DNA from: Collybiopsis luxurians FD-317 M1
Taxonomy: Eukaryota; Basidiomycota; Agaricomycetes; Agaricales; Omphalotaceae
Direction of reading: 5' to 3'
Length of the DNA: 64,000 nt
Assembly (NCBI GenBank): GCA_000827265.1
Contig: KN834867.1
Location: 55,036-119,035 of the forward strand
Each line of letters starts with the position of its first letter. Within the stretch, counting starts at the first letter, position 1. Shown here in pieces: positions 33,147 to 44,276 of the stretch. Position numbers and translations under genes: made by a program. A model generated the notes under the pieces. That model made no database searches and was not told where the DNA came from. It was given only the letters and a program-made list of their open reading frames with translations.

Positions 33147-35270
33147 TCAAACAGGATTCAGAATGTAAGTATTAAACGAACCATCTAACCCAGTGATACT
33201 GGTGACATTTTGGCAAAAATACTGCGGCATCGAGTTATTTGCTGTAGAGATATTGAAGTTATCGAATGTGATGTCGGTGCAGTTGACAGCTGGACTGCAC
33301 AAGAGATCGACGACTGCAGAGAGGAGAAGGAGGAGGATTAAGAATCTTGTAAGTAGGTGTCGGGACTAACGTGTATCTCCAGTCACATTTCCACGCCAAT
33401 TTTTGAAATGTAGTCCCCTGAACGTTAACGTTGATGGTGTTTGAGAGCTTCAAGACGTGAATATGCAACAAGAACAGGGGGTGATCAAGAACGCTGTTGA
33501 AATTACCTATTTCCGCCGTTGATCTGGTAAAGTTGGACTGGAAATTCGACTTGATCAACATGGACATTTCGTACAGTGACATTTTGGACTAGACCGCTGG
33601 AAATTCATTTAGTTTATTTCTCGGTCGCTCGAATGGCTGTTTAATAGCAGGAGGAGCTTACGTTCCTCCTCCTCCATTCACTGGAGGCGTACCAACTATT
33701 TCGCCGGTGAATGTTTTGAAGTACACCTATGATTATCATAATAATAATCAGGATTCTAGGAAGCTTGGCTGCATTACAAGTATACCTTACCCCGGTAATC
33801 ATATTAGGTTGCACACTGGATGGAAGACGGACCATCTATAATTGCATCGTTGATGAAAAAAGTACAACAAACAGTGTGATCTTCAACTTACGGTGAGGTC
33901 TTCCATGAACACATTTTCGACGTTGTCGCTCTATTAGAGTCAAGTTAAGTCATGCGATACCATAAGTAGTTACGCATTCACCAGATTGAAATACTGCCCC
34001 AATGAGCCAAATGTGATTCCATTGCCACCGCGGCAGGTAACATTTTTTATAAACAGGTTCGACGAGTTCTGTCAATTCGAATAATGAGCTCAGGATAGGA
34101 TACCAAAGTCATCGAAAACTCACGCCTTTGATTCTGTAGGCGTATTGACACTGCAGTGAGTAATAGCCGTTAAGACTCAATATAGGTAAGGAATTTACGC
34201 CTAATACAAAGTCAGTTGAGAAGTAAGAACGGGGTTTGAAAAATTACGGAGGCTCACAAGGCAATCATCGCCATTAGTTATATCCCAATTCAGCAACTTG
34301 ATATTATCACTTCGATATGTATCAATTCCATCTGTGTTTGGTACAATACTGGAGGAATGCCTCTGGTAAGAGTTGTCATGGAACCAAACCCAAGTCAAAA
34401 CTCACTTCATCCCCGCAAACTCAGCATTGGTATTTGTTGCATTGCATTTCATCCCATCATACACAATGTCTTTTGATTCGGCGACGGTGTTGCACCAGAA
34501 TGGCTGAGATTCAATAAGAAAATTCTTCACGACACCGCGAGTTGCGTTGAACACCGTCAGCGCAATGGGCCTTCCATCGCCACCAGCTCTTGTATGATTT
34601 GTGAAGTAATTCCACCAGACTTGACCATTGCCTTGGATTCCTCCGGTGTTGTGGGCATTGATTTCAAAGTCATTCCCAGTCACAACAAACCAAGAGCTTT
34701 GGCTCTGTATCGGTCTCAGTTGAGCATTCAATTTTATGCATAGGCAGTTGAACAAAGAGGTAGCAAGGCTCACCTGAATGAATACTACCTGATATGTATT
34801 GGATTTATTCAACCAAAACTCGACATCCGGAACAAACTACGGAGGTCAAAATGACTTCAGCTTCTGCCATTTGTCTAAAATATATCAACTCACGTTTAAA
34901 AAGCCAAATAAATCAACTTTTGCGCAACGAAGCTCCCAGTTCATTTTTCTAATATCACCGTCAATTCTATAGGAGAAAAGTTATCGATGAAGCCACCTAG
35001 TGATGTTAAAGTTTCCCTCCGTAAAGGTAATCTTTCCGCCGATTCCACATTGAGAGATGGCGGTCAGAATCTAGAACCCCGTATATGCGAGAAGTTGGAA
35101 TCCGCATTGAGATTGGAAAATGGACTGACCTGGTCGGTATCATCTAGGCCCCTTCCAAGTGGCGTTACAATACACTCTTTCTCGGAGCGTATTTCCATAC
35201 CATTTATAGTCGCTTGATGCAAGAACATACACAGAAGGATGAATATAGGTCTGAGGATAATACTCATCAT
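33147..35270 (-). CDS. Glycoside hydrolase family 28 (pectinase-type), secreted
   Basis: Predicted exons (minus): 35270-35130, 35070-34997, 34948-34894, 34836-34774, 34704-34406, 34360-34258, 34150-34124, 34068-33982, 33930-33892, 33835-33791, 33726-33662, 33596-33507, 33447-33371, 33313-33147. Phases agree, giving 443 aa. It begins with a signal peptide (MMSIILRPIFILLCMFLHQA). The right-handed beta-helix signatures are NTDGID (D221), NGDDC (D242, D243) and GGNGITFGSLGQY (268-280); the third normally carries His (GGHG) and here has N270. The usual RIK near the substrate reads VYFKTF. GH28 enzymes hydrolyse pectin backbones outside the cell. The missing His, also lacking in rhamnogalacturonan-active members, argues against plain endopolygalacturonase activity. 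Exon 7 is only 27 nt and its N-terminal residues (CQYAY) are the least certain part. Confidence 0.88.
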
Positions 35271-35682
35271 GATGAGTTGCGGGAGGTTAGCACCCAGCGA
35301 TCAGCGTCTTATATGTACCAATAGTACTATGCAGATTCCCGCGTTGGCGTCGGCCAAACTGGAACAGAATCAATTACTTCTCCCGCTTCCTGGCCATTGG
35401 TGTCTTCTTGGCAGCAAACAGAGGAGTTCAATCAATCACACCCAGATGCATAGTCTCCATAGGCGTAAGGTCTTCTACCTACTGAAGGTCATCAAAATGT
35501 AATCGTCATGCAAATGAATTCATGGTAAGTGATGATGCAAACTCCGGACGTAGTATAGTATTCTTGGAAGTGGATGGCATCGAAACCGCTACTTTCCCGT
35601 GTTACCGCTTACTATTTACTTCTACAACAAAGCTGGAGATTATTTCAATCAATCACACTTATTTTGACCGAAGTTTCCATGG

Positions 35683-35874
35683 CATGAAATGTTCCCACTG
35701 AGCCGCTTGAATTTCTCACCCTGCTTGGAGCTAAATTGTTCAAAAGACGGGATCACGTTGCGGAGCTGTTACTGAATGTCATGAAATGTTCCCACTGAGC
35801 CGCTTGAATTTCTCACTCCACCGGAGCTAAACCGTTCGAAAGACGGGATGATGTTACAAAGCTGTTACTAAGTA
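35683..35874. repeat. 97-bp tandem duplication upstream of a membrane-protein gene
   Basis: Two head-to-tail units start CATGAAATGTTCCCACTGAG (35683 and 35780) and both contain AGACGGGAT and GCTGTTACT. They lie 110-300 bp upstream of the seven-helix gene at 35983, within its probable promoter, so any control element in the unit is doubled. Confidence 0.8.
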
Positions 35875-35982
35875 CTGTAATATGAACCAGAAGTCAGGAG
35901 CATAAAAAGGAGTGGCGGAAGAGTAAAATATACAGTACAAACTGACAATTTTACTCATCAGCCTTGGGAGTTCGAGCACTTG

Positions 35983-37229
35983 ATGAACATTGGAAAGATG
36001 TTGACCAATGAACAGGAGCAGCTAGCGGCCTATGGACGGTCTTTTCTCCTCCAACTTGAGGAATGTCTTGTCATAGTTACCAGCTACGGTGTGTCATTTT
36101 TTACGTGTGGCCTGTAGTGAGCTTAAATGCTTATTTGATGCCTATAATATTACTCTTAAGGCGCATTTGTGCTGGGATTATGCATTGCCGTTTGTCTCAT
36201 GCTGTATGTGCACCATGACATGACGATAGTGACGGTACTTTGATATATCTACTATCTTAACCTCAGGCATAGCAAGACTACCGGAAGGAAGAAGAAATTC
36301 GTCGCCTCATGCATTGCCATTATTTTTATTAGCTTCTCCTGGACAACAATCTTCTACGGGGGATCCATTCTAGAACAAGAAAAATATACATTTATAATTG
36401 AATCAAGCTCGAACCTTGCTGCGCAAGAGGACATTGCATTCCAACATGGCCTGATATGGCAAGACATATCTTTTTTCCCGCACATTATTAATGTCTGCTG
36501 TTCCGACTGTGATTTTGATTTCTGCTCATCATGATATTTGGCAGGTTCTTCTCAGTGATTTTATAGTGTGCTGGAGAGCCTGGAGTTTATTTCCGAACAA
36601 CAAGGGTGTAGCATGGGTTATAAGCATCCTTATGGCAATTAATATTGGTGGGTTGCCTTTGGTTCAGCTAAATTGAGCTCAGAGTGCATTGACCATGTAG
36701 CTATCCATGTTGCAAATGTAATTTGGAATCTTCTCAACACCCAGACACTTAGCAAGGGGAATACAAATATTCTTGATTGGCTTTCACCGGCGCTGTCTTT
36801 GCTTGTGAATGCAGTCACAACATCATTGATTGCATGGAAAGCTTGGTTTGTACAGTGTTACTGTACTGAATATTCTTTGTCTATATGATTGACTTTTCTA
36901 GTAATCATTACTACATGTTGGCGGGTACCACAATCAAGACTCAGACCCGCTCAGTTAGTCTCCTGCTCATGATTATTGAATCAGGAGCGCTGTACTGTGC
37001 AATACAGCTGGCAGATGTTGTAGCTGAAGTATTAAATGCAACAGTTGGTGGACCAAGTCATACCAGAATTTTGCAGGCATATGGCATAGTCGGTGCTGTT
37101 TTTGCAAGTGCATCAGTAGGACATTTTGTTCTTAACCTTTAAAGCTTGATATTGATTCATGTTTGGCAGGGGCTTTATCCTGTGGTTGTCTTCATCCTTA
37201 TTAATTATTCTTTTTCTTCTTGTTATTAG
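35983..37229 (+). CDS. Seven-helix serpentine membrane protein (gene A)
   Basis: Predicted exons: 35983-36088, 36161-36203, 36267-36492, 36545-36647, 36683-36845, 36902-37115, 37170-37229; phases fit, 304 aa. Hydrophobic helices are readable in each exon (GAFVLGLCIAVCLML, FVASCIAIIFISFSWTTIFY, PHIINVLLSDFIVCWRAW, VAWVISILMAIN, SPALSLLVNAVTTSLIAW, SLLLMIIESGALYCAIQL, YPVVVFILIN). The SDFIVCWRAW and IESGALYC motifs mark a large agaricomycete family of seven-helix proteins with unknown ligand, whose shape suggests receptors. The donor of exon 3 (GTCTGC) is weak. A paralogue with the same exon pattern, including a 43-nt second exon, lies at 43010-44276. Confidence 0.75.
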
Positions 37230-37424
37230 GATGCTATTGGGGATTGCAAGCTAAGAACAACGATGTTATACAATTAGTATTGCTATAATAAGTTACAATA
37301 TACTAGCTTTTCCAAGTCCTCTTGATTATTACTCACTTGCTCCGGCAGGTCATTGCCACCTGTCAACTGTTTCGGCTCTGAACCAAGGTCCACAGCTTCT
37401 ATTAAAAGAAGTAAAGGATAAAGA

Positions 37425-37510
37425 ACTCCTGCTCAGGGAATTGAACCCAAGAGCTGGAACTAGGTAAATAGTAATAATTAGCAATGTGCGAACCCATTAA
37501 GCCAACAAGC
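37425..37510 (-). repeat. tRNA-like (SINE-type) sequence
   Basis: On the minus strand an A-box-like TGGCTTAATGG is followed some 50 nt later by a B-box-like GGTTCAATTCC, the spacing of an RNA polymerase III internal promoter. A proper acceptor stem could not be drawn, so a tRNA-derived SINE or decayed tRNA is more likely than a working tRNA gene. Confidence 0.35.
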
Positions 37511-37704
37511 CATATCATAGATGTAACTTGATTTAACATATATGCTTTACTGTATAACCTGGGGGCTCTGCCCCTGAACCCCCAGATGATATCCTTACCC
37601 CTTAAACCCTAAACCAACCCTAACCCCTAACTTACCTAACTCCTAACTGGCACGCTGCACACATGCAGAAACCCCTCACCCTTTCCATCACTGATGGAAA
37701 AATG

Positions 37705-37915
37705 ATCTGAAGCCCAGGCTGCTCACCCCCCAAATCCTACAAAGCCTCAAGATCCCTGAGGTGACCTGAGGTGACCTGGGCTCCCTGGGACCTCTGAGGC
37801 CAGTTGAAATGGCTTTGAGATGGTTTCAGGATGCTCAGAGAGCCCAAGGCTGCCTAGGATTTAGGGGGTGTTTCCTGGCTAGCCTGGGTAACCTGGGCTT
37901 TAGGGCTTTTTCCTG
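37705..37915. repeat. CTGAGG-rich repeat with partly self-complementary ends
   Basis: It runs from GAAGCCCAGGCTGCTC, with CCCCCCAAATCC, to GGATTTAGGGGGTG and CCTGGGCTTTAGGGC, so its ends are loosely complementary. The motifs match the 199-bp element at 25163-25361 and the insertion near 26630, suggesting one family of small G/C-rich elements in otherwise AT-rich DNA. Confidence 0.55.
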
Positions 37916-38377
37916 ATTGGCACAAAGGTTTGGCAATGTGTCAACCTGCTTCATTATGTTAGGTTAGCTTTGCCAACCCTAACCAGAGCAGGCTGTCACA
38001 TCACAAAATCTGAGCTAAGTTCCAATGCTATTGCTATGGTGTGTCATCTATTAGTATATCAAGTAAATAATTATTCCTTGCACTTAATATAACAATCAAA
38101 TTGTAAACAATTGATTACTTGCTATAGCAAGTGAGATTTTATAAATACATAACCTGTATCTCATGTATACAACTTGTAGTAGACAACTCAGAAATGGCCT
38201 CAACCTATACTATACACCTTTGCCTCACTCTATGCACTATATAGAAAACTCGGAGTTGAGCCTGCCCTTAATTAGTAAACAGTATAATGAACAGTGGTAT
38301 ACAGTCTATACTACAATGTTCAACATATAAAACTTACACTTGAACCTGCCCTTAACTAACCAAATTTGAACTTTTAT

Positions 38378-38563
38378 ACTAATGATCAATCTGATTCCGG
38401 TTTTCTGTTCAAAGTGCTTGACCACACCATGGCCCTTTTTCAGGCCACTATCATAGCTTGTCAGTACTCTGTTACCATCTCTCGTGCACTAGCCTATGGG
38501 AAGTATCTCTCAGCCTGGGTCAAAGATCTTCAGATTCTTTTCCCTCACACTTGCAAGTCTTAG
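38378..38563 (+). pseudogene. Possible transposase C-terminal scrap
   Basis: The frame reads KVLDHTMALFQATIIACQ, SRALAYGKYLSAWVKDL and LFPHT. This resembles the C-terminal part of large agaricomycete transposase-like proteins of the Kyakuja-Dileera-Zisupton type, recalled from memory. It stops after 50 residues and no catalytic part is present. Confidence 0.35.
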
Positions 38564-39436
38564 TTAACTTGTCGCGGGATTGAATGTTTTGATGTGCGCT
38601 CACATATGCGACCACTCCCTTCACGCGCTAGCAGCCCTTCATTTATTCTAATGCTTCTTCTTTTAATGGTAGTTCTAGTCATATTAAAACAACAATGGAG
38701 CATTCTATCTTCAGCCACTACTTCTACGACTCTGAATATCTGATATTCATCTCAAATCTTAAGATTTCCAATGCACAAAATTACATACCAGCTGATAGGA
38801 GAATGAAAATATATCCTCTCAACATCCATCTATGTTTGTTTAATAATATGCTCTTCCTACAACCTTGCTTCACAGTTGAGTGTACTTGTCCAGTTTCAGA
38901 TACTATGTAGTTCCAAGTAAACAATATACTTCCACATTTGCGTCTACCCAAATGAAAGTATACCTAAAATTTCTCACTTAAGTCGGCATTTCTGCCGAGC
39001 ACTATTTTTTAATCTTTCCGTGTGCAAACTCATGACAACATAACTTCTGACACCCTTGATCCTTCCCCCCAAGTTGCATGACCCGACTCTAATCAACCCG
39101 AGGCCGTAATGTAGAATGTGCGGGCATATTGTGCATCCGATAAGTAATGCATCAGCATTTATTGCAAGTGAATTTAAACAGAGTAGAGTTTTTGGGTAAA
39201 ATGATTATGGTATGCGCGCCATGTATATACTGTTGTACCGACCTCCTTCGCAACGGTACAAGAATGCACCGTCTGGTCCGGAGCGACACTGCCAGAGGAA
39301 GACCGACTGTGTCTGGGGTTGTTTCTTTTCTTCTGCAGTATTCATCCTTTCGTCGTTTTATGCTGTAATCCTCTGCGTCCAAAAATTGATATTACCATCT
39401 CTCAAGCAATTCAAATATGAGTACAGTCTCTTGACT

Positions 39437-39600
39437 GAATACGGAAGAGAAAACTGCCCTCGATGTTACTGCCGTGATGGTGTACGATACCGCCATTGGA
39501 AGAGGACCTCATGTATAGGACAGGTAACTGCTGGATTGACGTGAGAGATCTGGTTGACGGGCATGCAGTGGAGAAGGATTGGGAAGAAAGTTAATGCTAT
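39437..39600 (+). pseudogene. Reductase scrap (copy 4, part of exon 5)
   Basis: The DNA matches the middle of exon 5 of the reductases: VMVYDTAIGRGPHV-like, then [10 protein letters not shown] and a VEKD-like end. Frame is broken by a TAG after the codons for GPHV-like sequence. It is older or more damaged than copy 3. Confidence 0.7.
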
Positions 39601-40504
39601 TTATATCATACGTCCTGCCCGACGGAGTATTTAGGCGAGTACCAACGCATACCTGAAGGTCGTGCAGGAGACACTGCCTGAGCCTTAAGGGCGAATTCGA
39701 CTTGGAAATTATCCGAACAGCTGCAGCACGCATGCCATTTTTACTGTTAGCCGACGGATATGGATTCCATAGAAAACCAAACGGTGTATATGCTGAGTAA
39801 ACATTTATGTTCTTTCCTGCAAAGGGTAAGCTAACCGACTGTTCACCTTTGAATTTGCCGATTCCGGTCCTTGGTGGTCATACCATGGTTGTGCCATGGT
39901 TTGGGATTAAGTAAATCGAAAACGAATAACAAACCCTCGCAAGCGATACAATATACTCAAAGAACCTGGTCAGGCGTCATGAACACAGAAGTTAAGACTC
40001 CAGTAATCTGGGTAGAATGGTCCCGGTAGATCTTCTTTTTTCGGCAGGTGAAAACAGTTTATATTGTTGACAGTATTCCGTAGGTTCTGAAGTAAAAACC
40101 CATACCCATGACCGGCCTCGAAAGAATCGAATTAACCTTTATTGGCAGAACTTCCACAGGTTATAACGAGGCACATGGACCACTCAGGAGAGTATACTTA
40201 GGTGCTGAGTAATCGCTCACCATATACTCTCTGGTTTTCTCCGGTTGACAGCGGATCGTGTCCCCGGCAGCCCGTTGCGAACAGAGCGCAGGGGACGAGA
40301 TAGTACCGCACGGAAATGAATCCATGGGCTCAGTACCTGAGCGAATCCTTTTCTTTCCCTTTTGCTTACATAGATGGAACTTTACGCTTCCTCGGCTCTA
40401 GGGAGATAAATAGGCTTGAAGAACAGAGGAGTCATTTGTCTCGTCTCGAAACCCTCTTCTGAAGCGTTACCGTGTTGTAAAGTAAAACTACAAGATCGTG
40501 CTTC

Positions 40505-41984
40505 ATGCCCGTAACCTGGTCCAAACCCTCCCCCTTCTCCATTAGTATTCCCGAGGCCCGTATCCAAGCAGTCGACGCTGCTGTCAGAGCGTTCGACTTT
40601 GCTGACTTTGATGCCAACATTTTGGCTACTCACATCAGCGAAAACGACTTTTCGCTCGGGCTTCCGCCTGCAATCGCCAAACGGTTGGTGAAGAGACTCA
40701 GGACTGGATATGATTGGCGAGAATATGAAAAGGTGATGAACGATCTTGGGACGCATTATATCGTGAAAGTCGATGGGATACCTGGAGAGCCGGAACCTTT
40801 GAGTGTCCATGTTATCGAACGCAGAAGTAAGCGTGACGGTGCGATACCGATTGTGTTGAATCATGGTTGGCCTGGTTCATTTTTTGAGTGAGTACTCTCG
40901 TCCTACATTCTCCACACTCTACTAAAGGTTATTGGCAAAGGTTCTACAAGCTCGCACCACTACTTACTGATCCCTCAAATCCTAATGATCAGGTTGAACG
41001 CGGGATACTATCTAGCTTTAATTGTTCTCGCTTACCAATCCATCTAGGCCTTTCACTGCATCATACCTTCTATGCCAGGATATGCTTTCTCTTCTCCTCC
41101 CAAAGCTCGTGGATGGACTGGATATAAGGTCGCCGCAGCAGTGGACGCCGTCGTACAAGCCCTTGGGTATGAAAAATATCTTGCTCAGGTATAGAAAGCC
41201 AATTTTTCCGGCGTTTTTATATTCATTACTGAGACGCGTACTTGCAGGGCGGTGATCTAGGCTGGGCAACATCCAGCCGTCTAGCATCGGAGTATCCTGA
41301 GCGATGTAAAGGAATTCGTAGGTATTGTCACCTAAGTACAGAGAACTAAATTTGACATTGCGTCTTTTGTCCGTATCAGATTTGAATTTTATTCCTCCTC
41401 ACTATACTCCAACGGAACTGCAGAAGGCTACCATGTCGGCGGATGATATTCGTGGTTTGGAGGCAGATGCAGACTTTGAGAGAAGTGGCGGGGCGTATTT
41501 CAGGATGAATAAGACGGTTCCATACGTATGAGCTGATCTCTTCTGGGAACCTTCGCGGTACTAATGGTACGAGTAGACCGTCGGGTTAATCTTAGCGTCT
41601 TCGCCTCTTGCAGCTCTCTTCTATATTGGTGAAAAACTTTACCGATGGCCCGCGCCCGATTCTCTACTATCAATCGACGAAGTCCTCACATCCGCCTTGC
41701 TGTACATCTACACCGGCTCTTTGACATCTTCCCTGTGGCTCTACGTAGCCCCGACTCATTCTGATCATTTGCATAAAAAGATTCAAGTTCCATCCGCGTT
41801 TAGTGGTGGACGGGTGGATCTGTTTTGGGCACCGAAGTCGCAAGTGGAAGAACAACATGAAAAGCTGGTGTGGTGGAGAATTTTAGGGGAGGGAGGACAT
41901 TTCTTGGCGCTGGAGAAGCCGGAGGTGTTAGCAAGGGAGGTGAGGGAGTTTGCAAGAGTCTCTGAGGTCCAGAGGAGTTTGTAA
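40505..41984 (+). CDS. Epoxide hydrolase (alpha/beta hydrolase with EHN domain)
   Basis: Predicted exons: 40505-40887, 40941-40992, 41048-41188, 41248-41317, 41380-41525, 41577-41984; phases agree, 399 aa. Residues 1-110 are the epoxide hydrolase N-terminal region (PFSISIPEARI, DWREYEKVMNDLGTHYIVKV). Then come the oxyanion loop HGWPGSF (120-126), the nucleophile D195 in GGDLGW and the catalytic H372 in GEGGHFLAL; a lid tyrosine is likely in LYIYTGS. Exon 6 is set by the acceptor at 41576 because the frame then reads TVGLILASSPLAALFYIGEKLY, as homologues do. The enzyme adds water to epoxides to give diols, for detoxification or metabolite tailoring. Neighbours are a reductase scrap upstream and a membrane-protein gene downstream. 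Confidence 0.88.
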
Positions 41985-43009
41985 TATAAGATTTTACCAG
42001 GGTCTATGGTGAATGTATTTCATGTACCTACTTTTACTGGCAGAAAAAGAACTTCTATAAGACGAACCTAAAGCTTGATTTTCTTTCTCTTCGCGCTCTT
42101 CACGTAGTGAATTGGTGCTTACGCAAACTTAGCATTCTCGTTGTAGAACCTTACATCTCTCGCCTGATTCTTCTACATGGACGGACCCACTACCCAGTAC
42201 TCCGACGACTTGAGAGAGGAGGATACAGAATAATTACGCGTCCTGAATGGATGACTGAGTAGCTGGATAGATGAATAAGTCGGTGGGTGTGTAATCACTG
42301 TAGACGAAGGCAAGAAAGCTGTAACGCTACTGACGCCAAACTTGCCGCCCGAGTCCCGTCCGAACAGTATCTGTCCGATGGTTGCAACCAGACCGGAAAC
42401 GACAGTCTCAGGAAGAGGGCTGAACTGGGCGAAAGAATCAATGAAACGGTACCGCCGTCGTTTCCGCTTTGACTCATCTTTTTACGTTTACCCCTCAACA
42501 GACGACATCTCATCCTTCTCGATTATGTTTCGTTGGCAATTTAGGTGTTAGAGAGGGTGTGAGTTGAATACAACGCAGAAAAAAAACAAATTATAATTGT
42601 ATGTTCACTGTATTGCAACATTTTTTTTTTCGTCGATCGTTACTGCGGCAATCATCTGCACGTAATGGAACACGCTCCATACTGACAGCCGCACACTGCG
42701 CGACCATCGTTGGTCTTGTACCAGTGCCGAAGGCGGTGGTTGAGGAATTACGGGAACTCTGAGACAGGAATGTGCAGGGGAAAGCATGGATTATCATAGG
42801 TTTTGAACATGAGGCAGTGGATACAACTTCAGAGCCGTCAGTGTCCGGTATTTAAAATCGGGTGCACGCAATAATCAAGATGAGGGCCTGAGACCTCCAA
42901 TGAGGTGAGCCGATCAGGGAAAATGACTAGCGACGGCATCATGATGGAGCTTATTGCTTTGCGGTATAAATGTAAAAGTCATAACCAACCACAGTACTTG
43001 ACTCTATAC
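41985..43009. other. No gene recognised
   Basis: This is the intergenic region between the epoxide hydrolase and gene B. Only motif-free short frames were found. Confidence 0.5.
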
Positions 43010-44276
43010 ATGACGCCGGAAGAACAACAGACCATTGCCCTCTATGCCTCCCTTATGCACCACAACATTATTCCCATGGTAATTGGAGTAACTGGCTTTG
43101 GTATGTATAATTTAATAATCTGCCATTCCGCGATAGCACAGCTGATACTGAACACCTTTTAGGTGGATCTGTTCTGTGACTACTCATTGCTACACACATC
43201 CTGATGTAAGCTGTGTACGCAGTGATCTGGCATTTTGAAACTCATATGGCTGCTGGAATGTGGCTCAAAAGGGACAAACCCTGGACCCGTTCACAAATTG
43301 CACTCCGGACATGCCCGATCACAGCATTTCTTACTTTGACTTGGACTACTTTTATTAACGTAGCGTTTCCACTGATTCAACTCCAGATTGTTTTTGTTGA
43401 AGTTCAATCAAATGTATGGGGGGCGCTTAAAAATCAAGTAAGAAATCACTCAAAGAAAGTTTTCCCCTGGGATATATGGGAACTTGGAATTTTGCAATTT
43501 CAGTGAGCTTACAAGTTACTGCAATCAACCCTTTTTCAGTTATCTAATCCCGCTATCCAGATATTATTGAGCGACTTCATGGTAGTTTGGAGGGCTTGGG
43601 TGTTATTCCAGCAGGAAAGGATTGGGAAGACAGCACTTGTGCTACTTATGATTGTAAATATTGGTGTGCAATGAGCAAACCTCAGGATGATAACTCTATT
43701 CAGTCCCTTGCATACAGCTATCAATATTGCAAAATGCGTTGTCAATAATATTGAAATCAATGGGATACAATCTGGCTTTGCAACAAGTTTGAATTTGTTA
43801 TCACTTATGGTTTCCCTGGTGGTGAACATATTTTCCACTGGTTTGATTGCATGGAAGGCATGGTAAGTGGGTTAAAATTCTATATGCAGTTTTGCAACCT
43901 TCACAATTTACACTGCTCTGCAGGAATCACTATCGCATGATGAGGGCAGCTGCAGTGTACCGAAGAACTGGGGTTCAGAACATCTTCCTATTGATTAAGT
44001 CCGGGGCTACATTCTGTGCAGCACAGGCCATTTACATTATCTTCTTTCGGGCCAATGCGCATGTATATACAAGCAGTCATGGTCTTTACCTTCCCTTGGA
44101 TGACATTGGCTCAGTATTCGCTCTTGCTTTTGTGAGTTTCAAAGCATTTCTCCCTCTTTTGAGTTCAACTGATTTTGATAATAAATTTTTAGGCATGTTA
44201 TCCAATAGCAATGGTCACTTTAGTTAATATAGATGACGGAAGTCACTCCCTGAATGCTTCACTCATCTCCATATAA
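43010..44276 (+). pseudogene. Seven-helix serpentine membrane protein (gene B), one in-frame stop
   Basis: Predicted exons: 43010-43100, 43163-43205, 43272-43437, 43540-43663, 43718-43862, 43924-44131, 44193-44276, 286 codons plus stop. It follows gene A: an EEQQTIALY-type start, a 43-nt second exon, SDFMVVWRAW in exon 4, SLVVNIFSTGLIAWKAW in exon 5, IKSGATFCAAQ in exon 6, and ACYPIAMVTL in the last exon. The only lesion is TGA at 43177-43179, inside the first helix (GGSVL*LLIATHIL). All splice sites and phases are kept, so the stop is recent, a sequence error, or avoided by another splice form. An upstream ATG at 42924 is not in use in this model. Confidence 0.68.

Larger units (their letters stand above)
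37230..40504. other. Repeat-rich gap without intact gene
   Basis: It holds a tRNA-like repeat (about 37425-37510), a G/C hairpin (37559-37590, GGGGGCTCT against its near-complement), a CTGAGG-rich foldback-type patch (37705-37915), a transposase scrap (38378-38563) and the fourth reductase scrap (39437-39600). The 750 bp before the epoxide hydrolase show nothing I can name. Confidence 0.5.

Noticed and set aside
34949..34966. Acceptor at 34967 for the GH28 second intron, giving a 30-nt intron
   Set aside because: The acceptor at 34949 is in the same phase, gives a 48-nt intron like its neighbours, and yields ITRKMNWEL, which fits the family better.
29090..41984. A complete secondary-metabolite gene cluster
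   Set aside because: No polyketide synthase, peptide synthetase, terpene synthase, transporter or cluster regulator is visible; the enzymes are separated by pseudogenes and a GH28 gene.
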